Of a stretch of DNA of 64,000 nt, positions 17,075 to 25,639 are shown in pieces. Position numbers and translations under genes: made by a program. Under the pieces are notes generated by a model that saw nothing but the letters and a program-made list of their open reading frames with translations, was not told the origin of the DNA and made no database searches. Origin of the DNA: Gaiellasilicea sp963763755 (GTDB lineage: Bacteria; Actinomycetota; Thermoleophilia; Gaiellales; Gaiellaceae); assembly GCA_963763755.1 (NCBI GenBank), contig CAVXQE010000010.1, forward strand, positions 310,001 to 374,000, read 5' to 3'. Numbering within the stretch: position 1 is the first letter of the stretch; every line of letters starts with the position of its first letter.

Positions 17075-17464
17075 GTGGCAGAGAAGGAGATCGTCCGCAC
17101 CGAGCGTGCGCCCGCTCCGTTCGAGGGTGCGCCGTACAACCAGGCTGTCAAGGTCGGCGGCCTCGTCTTCGTCGCCGGCCAGCTCGGCCTGGCCCCGGAC
17201 GGCACCGGAATGGTGGGTGGTGGCGTCGCCGAGCAGACGGAACAGGCGATGCAGAATCTGAGCGCGATCCTGGCGGAAGCGGGGAGCAGTCTGGAGCAAC
17301 TCGCCAAGACGACCGTCTTCCTGCAGAACCTCGACGACTTCGCGGCCATGAACGAGGTGTACGCCACGCACGTCGGCGAACGCCCGCCGGCCAGGTCGAC
17401 CGTCGAGGTGGCGAAGCTCCCGTCCGGCGCTCTCGTCGAGATCGAGGCGATCGCCCACGTCTGA
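17075..17464 (+). CDS. RidA/YjgF family reactive-imine deaminase
   Basis: 129 residues, trimeric chorismate-mutase-like fold. RidA enzymes hydrolyse reactive enamine/imine intermediates from PLP enzymes. It shows APYNQAVKVGGLVFVAGQLG at the N-terminus, NLSAILAEAGSSLEQLAKTT in the middle and the RSTVEVAKLPSGALVEIEAI end, which holds the key Arg. The GTG at 17075 follows a strong GAGAAGGAGA. It is co-directional with the HisB-like gene (17-base gap) and the CCA enzyme (13-base gap). Confidence 0.88.
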   Translation: MAEKEIVRTERAPAPFEGAPYNQAVKVGGLVFVAGQLGLAPDGTGMVGGGVAEQTEQAMQNLSAILAEAGSSLEQLAKTTVFLQNLDDFAAMNEVYATHVGERPPARSTVEVAKLPSGALVEIEAIAHV

Positions 17465-17477
17465 CCAGAATGTCCCC

Positions 17478-19598
17478 GTGCGGGACTCGGTCGCCGATTA
17501 CGTGCACTCTCTCGGCCTCGACGCCTACGTCGTCGGCGGTGCGGTGCGCGACGAGCTGCTCGGGATCCCGGTGAAGGATCTCGACTTCGTCGTCCCGGGC
17601 GTGGGCCACGCCGAGCTGCGGGCCGCACTCGAGCCGCACGGCAAGGTGGAAGACCTCATCGTCGGGGACCAGCGCGTCGGCGTCCGCCTGCTGCCGCGCG
17701 ACAAGGCCGCTCGCGCCCTTCAGCCGGGGGGCATCGAGTTCGCGCCCCCGCGGGTCGAGCGCTCCACCGGCCCAGGCCGCCACGACTTCGAGATCGTCGC
17801 GGACGCGGGCATCTCGCTCGAGCAGGACATGGAGCGGCGCGACTTCACGATCAATGCGATCGCGCGACGGCTCGAGACCGGCGAGGTGCTCGATCCACTC
17901 GGCGGCCGGGCCGATCTCGAACGCAGGGTTCTCCGTACGACCAGCCCGACGAGCTTCCGCGACGACCCACTGCGGATCGTGCGCGGGCTTCGCTTCGTCT
18001 CTCAGCTCGATGTCGATCCCGACGAGGACACGCTGCGCCAGATGCGCGAGTGGGCACCGCAGATCGAGCATGTCTCCGGCGAGCGGATCGGCGGCGGGCT
18101 GGCCGCGGACGGGATGGGCGAGCTCTCGAAGCTCCTGCTGGGCGCGAAGCCGGCGAAGGCGCTGCGGCTCGCCCGCGACGCCGGCGTGCTCGTGCATCTG
18201 CTGCCGGAGCTGGAGCCCGCGATCGGGTTCGACCAGGAGAGCCGCTATCACGACCTGCCGCTCGACGAGCACACCTTCGAGGTCGTTCAGGCGGCGGCCG
18301 ACGCCGGCGCGCCGCTGCGGGTGCGGCTCGCGGCCCTTCTGCACGATCTCGGCAAGCCGGAGTCGGCCTGGCGTGGATCCGACGGCCGCCTGCACTTCTA
18401 CGCGAAGCCGAAGCTGGGCAAGCGCGGCCACGAGGAGATCGGGGCCGAGATCGCCTCGCGCCTGCTGAACCGCCTGCGCTATCCGGCCAAGCTGCGGCAG
18501 CGGGTCCGCGCGATCGTGCTCGAGCACATGTTCGGAGTGACGGCGCCCGAGGACACCGTCAAGGCGCGAAAGTTCCTGCACCGCCACGGCGACGAGCTTG
18601 CATTCGATCTCGTGGCGCACAAGCGGGCCGATCTCCAGGGCAAGCGGGAGAATCCCAACGACACGACCCGCGAGGAGCTCGAACGTCTCGACCGCTTCAA
18701 CGAGACCCTCGTCCGCGAGCTCGACAGCCCGCACAGGCTCGACCAGCTCGTCGTCGACGGCAACGACCTGATCGAGCTGGGCTGGGAGCCCGGACCGGCG
18801 CTCGGTGCGGGGCTCGGGCACCTGCTGGCCTGCGTGATCGGCGATCCGAGCCTGAACGAGCGCGAGTGGCTGCTCGCCGAGGCCGAGAGGCAGCGCGACA
18901 TGATCCGCTGGCGGCCGCCGGGACCGTACGAGGTCGCCTTCTCGACCCGCGAGGGCGGTGTCAGCGAGGGGCCGTACGCCTCGCTCAACCTCGGCCGCAT
19001 GAGCGGCGACGACGTCGACCGCGTCGACGAGAACCGGCGGCGGCTGTGCGCCGAGATCGGCGGCGATCCACTCCGGCTCGCCCTCAACCGCCAGGTTCAC
19101 TCGACCGTCGTGCACCGGGCCGAGCCGGGAGCGCGCGGCAAGCCGGGTGACGGCCTCTGGACCGAGGAGCCCGACGTGCCGGTCCTCGCGCTCACCGCCG
19201 ACTGCGTCCCGATCGCGCTCGCGCGCGTCGGCGGCGACCGTCCTGGCGTCGCCGTGCTGCACGTCGGCTGGCGAGGACTGCTCGCTGGGATCGTTGCCCA
19301 GGGAGCCGAGGCGCTCGGAGGCCGGCTGCACGCGGCGGTCGGTCCCGCGATCGGGCCGTGCTGCTACGAGGTGGGGGCCGACGTCTCCGAGCCCTTCGCG
19401 GCTGCCTACGGGCCGGATGTGCTGCGCGGCAGGAACCTCGATCTGTGGAGCGCCGCGGATCGCGCGCTCCGCGAAGCGGGCGTCGAAGAAGTGGAGCGAG
19501 TCGACCTCTGCACGCATTGCAATCCCGAGCTCTTCTTCTCGCATCGGCGCACCGGGCTGCCACGGGGCGGCCAGGGAGTGATCGCGCGTGTCGCCTGA
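17478..19598 (+). CDS. Fusion: CCA-adding/poly(A)-polymerase-like tRNA nucleotidyltransferase + PgeF/YfiH (LACC1-type) domain
   Basis: 706 residues in one open frame. Residues ~1-470 are a class II tRNA nucleotidyltransferase: VVGGAVRDELLG, DLDFVV (metal Asp pair), RRDFTINAIA, then an HD domain (HTFEVVQ, LLHDLGKPES). Residues ~480-706 are the PgeF/YfiH multicopper-oxidoreductase-like family: FSTREGGVSEGPYASLNLG, RQVHSTVV, LTADCVP, VGWRGLLAG, GPAIGPCCYEVG and CTHCNPELFFSHR with the zinc-binding Cys/His. No stop separates them, although an internal ATG at 18900 could allow separate translation of the second part. PgeF normally sits alone before yggS-sepF, which is exactly the context here. Confidence 0.88.
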   Translation: MRDSVADYVHSLGLDAYVVGGAVRDELLGIPVKDLDFVVPGVGHAELRAALEPHGKVEDLIVGDQRVGVRLLPRDKAARALQPGGIEFAPPRVERSTGPGRHDFEIVADAGISLEQDMERRDFTINAIARRLETGEVLDPLGGRADLERRVLRTTSPTSFRDDPLRIVRGLRFVSQLDVDPDEDTLRQMREWAPQIEHVSGERIGGGLAADGMGELSKLLLGAKPAKALRLARDAGVLVHLLPELEPAIGFDQESRYHDLPLDEHTFEVVQAAADAGAPLRVRLAALLHDLGKPESAWRGSDGRLHFYAKPKLGKRGHEEIGAEIASRLLNRLRYPAKLRQRVRAIVLEHMFGVTAPEDTVKARKFLHRHGDELAFDLVAHKRADLQGKRENPNDTTREELERLDRFNETLVRELDSPHRLDQLVVDGNDLIELGWEPGPALGAGLGHLLACVIGDPSLNEREWLLAEAERQRDMIRWRPPGPYEVAFSTREGGVSEGPYASLNLGRMSGDDVDRVDENRRRLCAEIGGDPLRLALNRQVHSTVVHRAEPGARGKPGDGLWTEEPDVPVLALTADCVPIALARVGGDRPGVAVLHVGWRGLLAGIVAQGAEALGGRLHAAVGPAIGPCCYEVGADVSEPFAAAYGPDVLRGRNLDLWSAADRALREAGVEEVERVDLCTHCNPELFFSHRRTGLPRGGQGVIARVA

Positions 19599-20181
19599 GC
19601 ACGTGCGGGCCGCCTACGAGCGCATTCAGGCCGAGGTCGGCCCGAACGTGACGGTCGTCGCGGCGACCAAATACGTCTCGCTCGAGGAGATGGCCGTTCT
19701 CGTCGAGGCGGGCGTCGAGGTCGTCGGGGAGAACCGCGCGCAGGATCTCGAACGCAAGCACGCCGTCTACGGCGACGCCTTTCGGTGGCACTTCATCGGG
19801 CACCTGCAGTCCAACAAGGCAAAGGTCGTGAACGGCATCTGCGAGCTCGTCCACTCGCTCGGGTCGGAGTCCGCAGCGGCGCGCCTGACGGTCCCTGCAC
19901 TCGTCGAGGTGAACCTCTCCGGCGAGGACTCGAAGTCGGGCGTGCCACCCGAGCGGCTTCCCGATCTGCTGGGCTCCTACGGTGCCGTGCGCGGGCTGAT
20001 GACCATGCCTCCGCCCGCGGCGGATCCCGAGGCGTCGCGCCCCTTCTTCCGCCGCCTGCGGGAGCTCGCAGCCCAGTACGACCTCCCCGAGCTCTCGATG
20101 GGCACCTCGCAGGACTACCGCGTTGCGGCGGAGGAAGGAGCCACGCTCGTACGTGTCGGCTCCGTCCTCTATGAGCAATAA
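19588..20181 (+). CDS. YggS/PLPBP-family PLP-binding protein
   Basis: 197 residues, alanine-racemase-like barrel without the second domain. PLP homeostasis protein. The cofactor lysine is in VVAATKYVS; GENRAQDL, WHFIGHLQSNKAK, and the phosphate-binding end SMGTSQDYRVAAEEGATLVR are all present. The GTG start overlaps the fused upstream gene by 11 bases. It is slightly short of the usual ~225 because the early helix is reduced. Its place before sepF is the standard actinobacterial/Firmicute order. Confidence 0.9.
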   Translation: MSPEHVRAAYERIQAEVGPNVTVVAATKYVSLEEMAVLVEAGVEVVGENRAQDLERKHAVYGDAFRWHFIGHLQSNKAKVVNGICELVHSLGSESAAARLTVPALVEVNLSGEDSKSGVPPERLPDLLGSYGAVRGLMTMPPPAADPEASRPFFRRLRELAAQYDLPELSMGTSQDYRVAAEEGATLVRVGSVLYEQ

Positions 20182-20193
20182 TCTCCTGCACAC

Positions 20194-20736
20194 ATGGGAT
20201 TTGCTGATGTCTGGAGCCGCACGCTCGTCTACTTCGGGATCGCCGAGGAGGACGACTGGGACGAGGATGGCTACGCCACGAACGAGGACCTCGAACGGAG
20301 CTACGGGGCCCGTGAGCGAGCAAACGTCCGCCGTCTGCAGCCGCGTCGCGGCCGCGACTTCGACGACTGGACCGACTCGGAGCCGGAGGTGGATCCCGCG
20401 GTAGCCCGGCCCGCCAGACGCCTCCGTGGCGTCGAGGCCGTGCCGAATCCGGCCGCGGTGAAGGTCCATCTGATCCTGCCGCGCAGCTTCAACGACGCGC
20501 AGCAGATCGCCGATCGCTTCAAGGACGGCGTCCCGGTGATCCTCAACCTCCAGAGCGCCGACCAGGACCTCTCCAAGCGCCTGATCGACTTCGCCAGCGG
20601 CCTCACGTATGCGCTCGACGGCGGCATGCAACGGGTCGCGGACAAGGTCTTTCTCCTGACTCCGCGCAACGTCGAAGTTTCAGCCGAGGAGCGAGCACGG
20701 ATGCTCGAACGCGGCGGCTTCTTCAACCAGGCCTAG
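20194..20736 (+). CDS. sepF: Cell division protein SepF
   Basis: 180 residues. The N-terminal amphipathic membrane anchor begins MGFADVWSRTLVYFGI. An acidic/Arg-rich linker (residues ~20-85) leads to the SepF core with VKVHLILPRSFNDAQQIADR, VILNLQ, RLIDFASGLTYALDG and KVFLLTPRNVEVS. SepF tethers FtsZ to the membrane in bacteria that lack FtsA, as in Actinobacteria. It lies between yggS and yggT. Confidence 0.95.
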   Translation: MGFADVWSRTLVYFGIAEEDDWDEDGYATNEDLERSYGARERANVRRLQPRRGRDFDDWTDSEPEVDPAVARPARRLRGVEAVPNPAAVKVHLILPRSFNDAQQIADRFKDGVPVILNLQSADQDLSKRLIDFASGLTYALDGGMQRVADKVFLLTPRNVEVSAEERARMLERGGFFNQA

Positions 20737-20795
20737 CGGCGCCCGGCCGCCAGGAACCGTGTAGGAAAGCCAACGAGGAAGGAGAACGAAGCAGC

Positions 20796-21107
20796 ATGGG
20801 CGACCATCTCGCTTGGTTCGGCTTGCTCGCCGACGTGGGCTCCTCGCTCGCGAGCTTCGTCGAGGTGTTCATCGTCGTCTACATCCTGCTGCTCTTCGCG
20901 TACATCCTCACGTCCTGGATCCGGCTTCCGTACAACCCGTGGCTGAACCGCGTCCAGCGGTTTCTGTACGACGTCTGTGACCCGTACCTGCGGATCTTCC
21001 GGCGCTTCCTGCCGCCGCTCGGGCCACTTGACCTGTCGCCGATGGTCGGCGTCATCACCCTCTTGATCATCCAGAGAATCCTCGTCTCGCTCCTCCAGCG
21101 TCTGTAG
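20796..21107 (+). CDS. YggT family membrane protein
   Basis: 103 residues with two hydrophobic segments (VEVFIVVYILLLFAYILTSW and MVGVITLLIIQRILVSLL) around the loop VCDPYLRIFRRFLPPLGPLD, the family signature (DPYLxxFRRxxPPxGxxDxSP). It is a small integral membrane protein of unknown biochemical role, conserved in the sepF-divIVA cluster. A strong GGAAGGAGA lies about 10 bases before the ATG. Confidence 0.92.
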   Translation: MGDHLAWFGLLADVGSSLASFVEVFIVVYILLLFAYILTSWIRLPYNPWLNRVQRFLYDVCDPYLRIFRRFLPPLGPLDLSPMVGVITLLIIQRILVSLLQRL

Positions 21108-21123
21108 AAACGGAGAACGCCGA

Positions 21124-21591
21124 ATGGCCCTGACACCCGTCGAGATCCGCCACCTGAAGCCCGCCCGAGCCTTCCTCGGCTACAAGCGCGCTGTGGTCGA
21201 CCGCCTGCTCGTCGAGATCGCCGAGAGCTACGGGGACGTCTGGCGCGACCGCGCGGACCTCACCGACAAGGTCGAGCAGCTCGAGGTCGACCTCGTCCGC
21301 CACAAGGAGCTCGAGGGATTGCTCCGCACGACGCTCGTCTCCGCGGAGGGCGCCGCCCAGCAGCTGCGTGAGCAGGCGCGGAAGGAGGCCGAGGGCGTGG
21401 TCGCCGAGGCGCATGCCGAAGCGCGTGCGATCTCACGCCGCGCAAGCGCCGAAAAGGAGCGCCTCGAGACCGAGCTCCGGCGCATCAGGTCCTTGCTGCA
21501 CTCGGCACTCGACAGCCTCGACGAGGCGGACCTCGATGCGCGCGAGCCTGTGGGCGAGTCCACAGGCGAGATCCGGCGTCTGATTTCGTAG
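21124..21591 (+). CDS. DivIVA-domain protein
   Basis: 155 residues. The N-terminal DivIVA lipid-binding domain reads LTPVEIRHLKPARAFLGYKR, the position of the curvature-sensing loop, then a long coiled coil (DLTDKVEQLEVDLVRHKELE, EQARKEAEGVVAEAHAEA). It probably marks poles or septa and directs wall growth, as Wag31/DivIVA do. It is shorter than Wag31 (~260) and the usual FxxxxRGYD motif is degenerate, so it may be a SepIVA-like relative. Confidence 0.85.
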   Translation: MALTPVEIRHLKPARAFLGYKRAVVDRLLVEIAESYGDVWRDRADLTDKVEQLEVDLVRHKELEGLLRTTLVSAEGAAQQLREQARKEAEGVVAEAHAEARAISRRASAEKERLETELRRIRSLLHSALDSLDEADLDAREPVGESTGEIRRLIS

Positions 21592-21631
21592 AACGTCAGC
21601 TCGTCCCGTAGGGCCACTATCCTTAGGTCGT

Positions 21632-21925
21632 GTGACCCCGACGACGAGACTGCGGCTGAGAGTCGCCCCCGGCGCGTCCCGTGCACCCGGGATCGTCGGC
21701 AGGCACGGCGAGGCGTGGAAGGTGCGCGTCGGCGCGCCACCCGAGCGTGGCAAGGCGAACGACGCGGTGCTCGCCCTGCTCGCGGAGGTGCTGGACATTC
21801 CTCGCTCGAGCGTCGCGCTCGTGTCGGGCGGCGGCTCGCGAGACAAGATCGTCGAGCTGGCCGGCATCCGCCCGGACGAGATCGACCGACGGCTCGCGCT
21901 TGCGGGCGGACAGGAGACGGAGTGA
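21632..21925 (+). CDS. DUF167 (YggU) family protein
   Basis: 97 residues: LRLRVAPGASRAPGIVG, then APPERGKANDAVLALLAEVL and SGGGSRDKIVELAGI, the standard DUF167 signature (PPxxGKAN...L, SGxxSRxK). Function unknown; very widely conserved. GTG start. The stop overlaps the next start (GTGA). Probably co-transcribed with the TraR/DksA protein and lspA. Confidence 0.88.
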   Translation: MTPTTRLRLRVAPGASRAPGIVGRHGEAWKVRVGAPPERGKANDAVLALLAEVLDIPRSSVALVSGGGSRDKIVELAGIRPDEIDRRLALAGGQETE

Positions 21926-22287
21926 GCATCGACACCGAGCATTTCCGGGCGGTGCTCCTCGAGCACCGCGAGCGCCTGCTCGACACGATCAAGCACCACG
22001 ACATCGGCAACTCGTCCCTGACCGAGGAGACGGGCGAGCTGATGTCGTCGAGCGCCGACAACCATCTGGCGGACACCGCCAGCGAGACGTACGAGCGCGA
22101 GCTCGACGAGGGGCTCGAGGAGGACGCGCGCGAGCAGCTCCGCCAGGTCGACGAGGCGCTCGCTCGGATCGAGGCCGGCACGTACGGCACCTGCTCGACG
22201 TGTGGCAAGGAGATCCCGGTCGAGCGGCTCGAAGCGGTGCCGTGGACGACGCTCTGCATCGAAGACGCACGAAGGTTCCAGAGTTGA
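21922..22287 (+). CDS. TraR/DksA-type zinc-finger protein with a three-Cys finger
   Basis: 121 residues: a helical coiled-coil hairpin, then a zinc finger. DksA relatives enter the RNA polymerase secondary channel. The finger reads CSTCGKEIP followed by TLCIEDARRF: the first Cys pair is normal, the second keeps one Cys and has Asp where the fourth Cys should be. The acidic hairpin tip is weakly conserved. GTG 21922 overlaps the DUF167 stop; its own stop overlaps lspA's TTG. Confidence 0.82.
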   Translation: MSIDTEHFRAVLLEHRERLLDTIKHHDIGNSSLTEETGELMSSSADNHLADTASETYERELDEGLEEDAREQLRQVDEALARIEAGTYGTCSTCGKEIPVERLEAVPWTTLCIEDARRFQS

Positions 22288-22889
22288 CCGAGCCCGCCAG
22301 ACGGGAGCAGACGCCGCCGCTCGAGCTCCGGGTCGGTTCCTCGACCAACGCGGTGCGGCCGATCCTCGTCGGTGAGCGTCACCTCGGCGCGGGCCTGCAG
22401 CAGTGGGCGGGGCTCGCCGCGATCGCGGTCGCCGCGATCATCGCCGACCAGGTGACCAAACAGGTCGTCGCGCGCACCCTCGCGCTGGGCGAGGAAGTGC
22501 AGATCGCCGGTCCGTTCTCGATCCATCACGTGCACAACTCGGGAATCGCCTTCGGGCTCTTTTCGAACGCGACGTCTGTCGTGGTCGCCCTGACCGCGCT
22601 CGCCGTGCTCTGGATGCTGGTCTTCTTCGCCCGCTCCGGTGCGCGGCACCCGGTGCTTCCGGTGGCGCTCGGCCTGGTGCTGGGAGGCAGCCTCGCGAAC
22701 CTGCTCGACCGCGTCCGGCTCGGCCACGTCACCGACTTCCTCGACTTCCGGTTCTGGCCGGCGTTCAACCTCGCCGACCTCTTCATCGTCGTGGGGGTGG
22801 CGAGCCTCTTCGGGGCGCTGGCCGGCGCCGACCACCGCTCGAAGCGCCGCCCGGGCCCACTTGGCAACTCTCCGCTTTCGCGCCCCTGA
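22284..22889 (+). CDS. lspA: Lipoprotein signal peptidase (signal peptidase II)
   Basis: About 202 residues; cleaves lipoprotein signal peptides in the membrane. Four hydrophobic segments, with the first catalytic Asp in NLLDRVRLGHVTDF and the second in AFNLADLFI; IADQVTKQVV and HNSGIAFGLF are the other family motifs. TTG 22284 overlaps the previous stop (TTGA) but gives an unusual ~45-residue N-terminal extension; a GTG near 22352 would still leave some of it. It is translated with the next gene, rluD, whose start lies inside its 3' end. Confidence 0.9.
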   Translation: MTEPARREQTPPLELRVGSSTNAVRPILVGERHLGAGLQQWAGLAAIAVAAIIADQVTKQVVARTLALGEEVQIAGPFSIHHVHNSGIAFGLFSNATSVVVALTALAVLWMLVFFARSGARHPVLPVALGLVLGGSLANLLDRVRLGHVTDFLDFRFWPAFNLADLFIVVGVASLFGALAGADHRSKRRPGPLGNSPLSRP

Positions 22890-23754
22890 GGCCGAGCGCC
22901 TCGATCGTGCGCTCGCGGGACGCCCGGAAGTCGGCTCTCGAGGCCTTGCCGAACGGCTGATCGCCGACGGGGCCGTCCTCGTCGACGGCGAACCTCGCAC
23001 CAAGAGCCATCGGCTGACGGGCGGAGAGGATGTCCTCGTCGAGCTACCCGCGGACGCTGCGCCGCTCGTCCCCGAGGAGATGGATCTCCGCGTTGCCTGG
23101 GAGGACGAGCATCTCCTCGTCGTCGACAAGCCCGCCGGGGTGGTCGTGCATCCCGGTGCGGGCCACGACACGGGCACGCTCGTCCACGGGTTGCTCGCGC
23201 TCGACGCTGCCGGCGGTGACGAGGACCGGCCGGGAATCGTCCACCGCCTCGACCGCGACACCTCCGGCCTGCTCGTGGTCGCGCGCTCCGACACGGCCCA
23301 CGAGCGACTCCAGGAGTCGATTCGCCGGCGTGAGGTGGAGCGGCGCTACGTCGCGCTCGTGAAGGGGTCGCCCAGATCGCGCTCGGGCCGCATCGAGGCT
23401 CCGATCGGCCGTGATCGGATCGACCGAACGCGTCACTCGCTCGACACGCCGACGCCGCGGGCTGCCGTGACCCTGTTCGAGGTCGTGGAGCTGCTCGGCC
23501 CGCGTGCGTTGCTGGAAGTGACGCTCGAGACCGGGCGCACGCACCAGATCCGCGTGCACCTGGAGGCGATCGAGCTCCCGATCTCCGGCGACCCGGTCTA
23601 CGGCGTGTCGGGGGACCTGGAGCTCGAGCGCCAGTTCCTCCACGCAGGAAGGCTCGCGTTCGACCACCCGATCACCTCCGAGCGAGTCGACGTCGAGTCG
23701 CCGCTGCCCGAGGATCTCGCCGCCGCGCTCGAGCGCGCCCGCGCGCTGGCCTGA
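22861..23754 (+). CDS. rluD: 23S rRNA pseudouridine synthase, RluD-like
   Basis: About 297 residues. The N-terminal S4-like RNA-binding segment (RLDRALAG, RGLAERLIADGAVLVDG) precedes the RluA-family catalytic domain with the nucleophile Asp in HRLDRDTSGLLVVARS, LVVDKPAGVVVHPG and TGRTHQIRVHLEAI. RluD makes pseudouridines in helix 69 of 23S rRNA. TTG 22861 lies within the lspA 3' end. This lspA-rluD order is widespread. The exact RluA-family subtype is inferred from context. Confidence 0.88.
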   Translation: MATLRFRAPEAERLDRALAGRPEVGSRGLAERLIADGAVLVDGEPRTKSHRLTGGEDVLVELPADAAPLVPEEMDLRVAWEDEHLLVVDKPAGVVVHPGAGHDTGTLVHGLLALDAAGGDEDRPGIVHRLDRDTSGLLVVARSDTAHERLQESIRRREVERRYVALVKGSPRSRSGRIEAPIGRDRIDRTRHSLDTPTPRAAVTLFEVVELLGPRALLEVTLETGRTHQIRVHLEAIELPISGDPVYGVSGDLELERQFLHAGRLAFDHPITSERVDVESPLPEDLAAALERARALA

Positions 23755-23902
23755 TCGCTCTGGTCTGAGCGTCGCTACACTTCCCGAGTCGTTTTTCCCT
23801 TCGTCCCGGCGATCAGGACGGGTGGGGGTGCTGGGTGATAAGCCCAGTTCCATCCGCGCCCCGCCGGCTGTAGCGCAATCAACCAGGAAAGGGGCCAATC
23901 CC
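23755..23902 (+). promoter_or_regulatory. 5' region of the rpsB-tsf operon
   Basis: About 150 bases separate rluD from rpsB. A small hairpin, CTGGG-TGATAAG-CCCAG (23831-23847), lies about 56 bases before the start, and a purine-rich AGGAAAGGGG (23885-23894) is the ribosome-binding site. In many bacteria S2 represses its own message through the leader; whether this one does so cannot be shown here. No clear -35/-10 pair stands out. Confidence 0.4.
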
Positions 23903-24829
23903 TTGGCAGTTGTATCCATGCGTGACCTCTTGGAAGCCGGAGTCCACTTCGGCCACCAGACCCGTCGCTGGAACCCGAAGATGAAGCGCTTCATCTTCAC
24001 CGAGCGCGGCGGCATCTACATCATCGATCTGACCCAGACCTCCGAGCTGCTCGAGGAGGCCTACGACTTCGTGCGCAACCTTGCGGAGCGCGGCGGCACG
24101 ATCCTCTTCGTCGGCACGAAGAAGCAGGCGCAGGACTCCGTCGCGCAGGAGGCAGCGCGCGTCGGCATGCCGTACGTCGCGAACCGCTGGCTCGGCGGCC
24201 TGCTGACGAACTGGCGGACGATCACCGACCGGATCGCGCACCTGCACGAGCTGCGCCGGCTCAAGAACGAGGGTCAGCTCGAGCTGCTCCCTGCGAAGGA
24301 GCGGATCACGCTGCTCGCCGAGCTCGAGAAGCTCGAATCGAATCTCGGAGGCGTCGCCGACCTCCGCCGGCAGCCGGACGCAGTCTTCATCGTCGATCTC
24401 CGGAAGGAACAGCTCGCGGTACGCGAGGCCCGCCGCCTCGGCGTCCCGATCATCGCGCTCGTCGACACGAACTGCGATCCGGACGAGGCCGACTTCATCA
24501 TTCCGGGCAACGACGACGCGATCCGCTCGTGCAGCCTGATCGTGAGAGCGATCGCCGACGGCATCGCCGCAGGCAAGGGCAAGGTGACCGAGAAAGAGCT
24601 CGCCGCGGCGAGCACGAACGGCAACGGTGGTCCCGCCGAGGAGCCGGCCGAGGGCGAGGGCGAGGGCGAGACCGGGACGCCGCCAGCCGAGTCCGCGGCT
24701 GCTGAGCCCGCCGCCGAGGCTGTCGTCGAGGAGCCGGCTGCGGAAGCGGCTCCGCCCGCTGAACCAGAGCCGACGGTTCCGGACACGGTCGACGTCCCGG
24801 CCGCCGAGAACGAGGAGGAGACCGCGTGA
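23903..24829 (+). CDS. rpsB: 30S ribosomal protein S2
   Basis: 308 residues from TTG 23903 (VVSMRDLLEAGVHFGHQTRR), preceded by a good ribosome-binding site; the frame is open further upstream but only this start fits the family. The S2 core ends near residue 225 (DDAIRSCSLIVRAIADG). It is followed by a ~70-residue Ala/Glu/Pro-rich acidic tail with no fixed structure, longer than usual and seen in some actinobacteria. Stop overlaps the tsf GTG. Confidence 0.95.
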   Translation: MAVVSMRDLLEAGVHFGHQTRRWNPKMKRFIFTERGGIYIIDLTQTSELLEEAYDFVRNLAERGGTILFVGTKKQAQDSVAQEAARVGMPYVANRWLGGLLTNWRTITDRIAHLHELRRLKNEGQLELLPAKERITLLAELEKLESNLGGVADLRRQPDAVFIVDLRKEQLAVREARRLGVPIIALVDTNCDPDEADFIIPGNDDAIRSCSLIVRAIADGIAAGKGKVTEKELAAASTNGNGGPAEEPAEGEGEGETGTPPAESAAAEPAAEAVVEEPAAEAAPPAEPEPTVPDTVDVPAAENEEETA

Positions 24830-25635
24830 GCACCACGATCAGCGCATCGCTCGTCAAGGAGCTCCGCGACGCCACCGGCGCGGGGATGATGGACTGCAAG
24901 CGCGCGCTCGAAGAGACGGGCGGCGACCTCGAGGCGGCTCGGACGCTCCTGCGCGAGCGCGGCATGGCGCAGGCGGCCAAGCGCGCCGGCCGTGCGACGA
25001 CCGAAGGCATCGTCGGCTACCGGATCGAGGGCAACCTCGGCACGATGGTCGCGGTCGGCTGCGAGACGGAGCCCGTCTCCAAGAACGACGAGTTCGCCGG
25101 CTGGGCGAAGAGCGTCCTCGAGGCCGTCCACGCGAGCGGGCCAGAGGCTGCCGAGTCGCTCGAGGAGGAGCGTGTCGCCCTGTCCGCCAAGCTCGGCGAG
25201 AACATCGTCGTCGTCGGGGCGGAGCGCTACGAGGCGGGGGACGGCGAGGTCCTCAACGCCTACACCCACCCGCCGGCGAACAAGATCGGCGTGCTCGTGA
25301 AGCTCGAAGGAGGCAACGAGGAGCTCGCCCGCCAGGTGGCGATGCACGTCTCGTTCGCTGCGCCTGAGTGGACGACCCGCGAGGAGGTCCCGGCGGAGGT
25401 GGTCGAGGCGGAGAAGCAGGTCTACCTCAACTCCGACGAGCTGGAGGGCAAGCCGGAGCAGGCGAAGGAGAAGATCGTCGAGGGCATGCTCGCGAAGCGC
25501 TTTTACGCCGCGCAGCCGGGCGGCGCACTCACCGAGCAGCCGTGGATCCACGACTCGTCGAAGACCGTGGGCCAGGCTCTCTCCGAGGCCGGCGCGCGGG
25601 TGGTGGCTTTCCGGCGCCTGTCTGTCGCAGAATAG
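24826..25635 (+). CDS. tsf: Elongation factor Ts
   Basis: 269 residues; nucleotide exchange factor for EF-Tu. It shows the N-terminal UBA-like LVKELRDATGAGMMDCKRAL, then VGCETEPVSKNDEFAG (the TDFV-type EF-Tu contact motif is replaced by GCETEPVSKN) and VAMHVSFAAP with the Ser/Ala of the core. GTG 24826 overlaps the rpsB stop. Slightly short at the C-terminus, as is common in Actinobacteria. Confidence 0.95.
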   Translation: MSTTISASLVKELRDATGAGMMDCKRALEETGGDLEAARTLLRERGMAQAAKRAGRATTEGIVGYRIEGNLGTMVAVGCETEPVSKNDEFAGWAKSVLEAVHASGPEAAESLEEERVALSAKLGENIVVVGAERYEAGDGEVLNAYTHPPANKIGVLVKLEGGNEELARQVAMHVSFAAPEWTTREEVPAEVVEAEKQVYLNSDELEGKPEQAKEKIVEGMLAKRFYAAQPGGALTEQPWIHDSSKTVGQALSEAGARVVAFRRLSVAE

Positions 25636-25639
25636 GGCC

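Noticed and set aside
17148..19544. A 798-codon open frame on the minus strand opposite the CCA/PgeF gene
   Set aside because: Its residues are Arg/Gly/Val/Leu-rich with no domain, and it runs antisense to a clearly recognised gene. Long antisense frames are expected in GC-rich codon usage.
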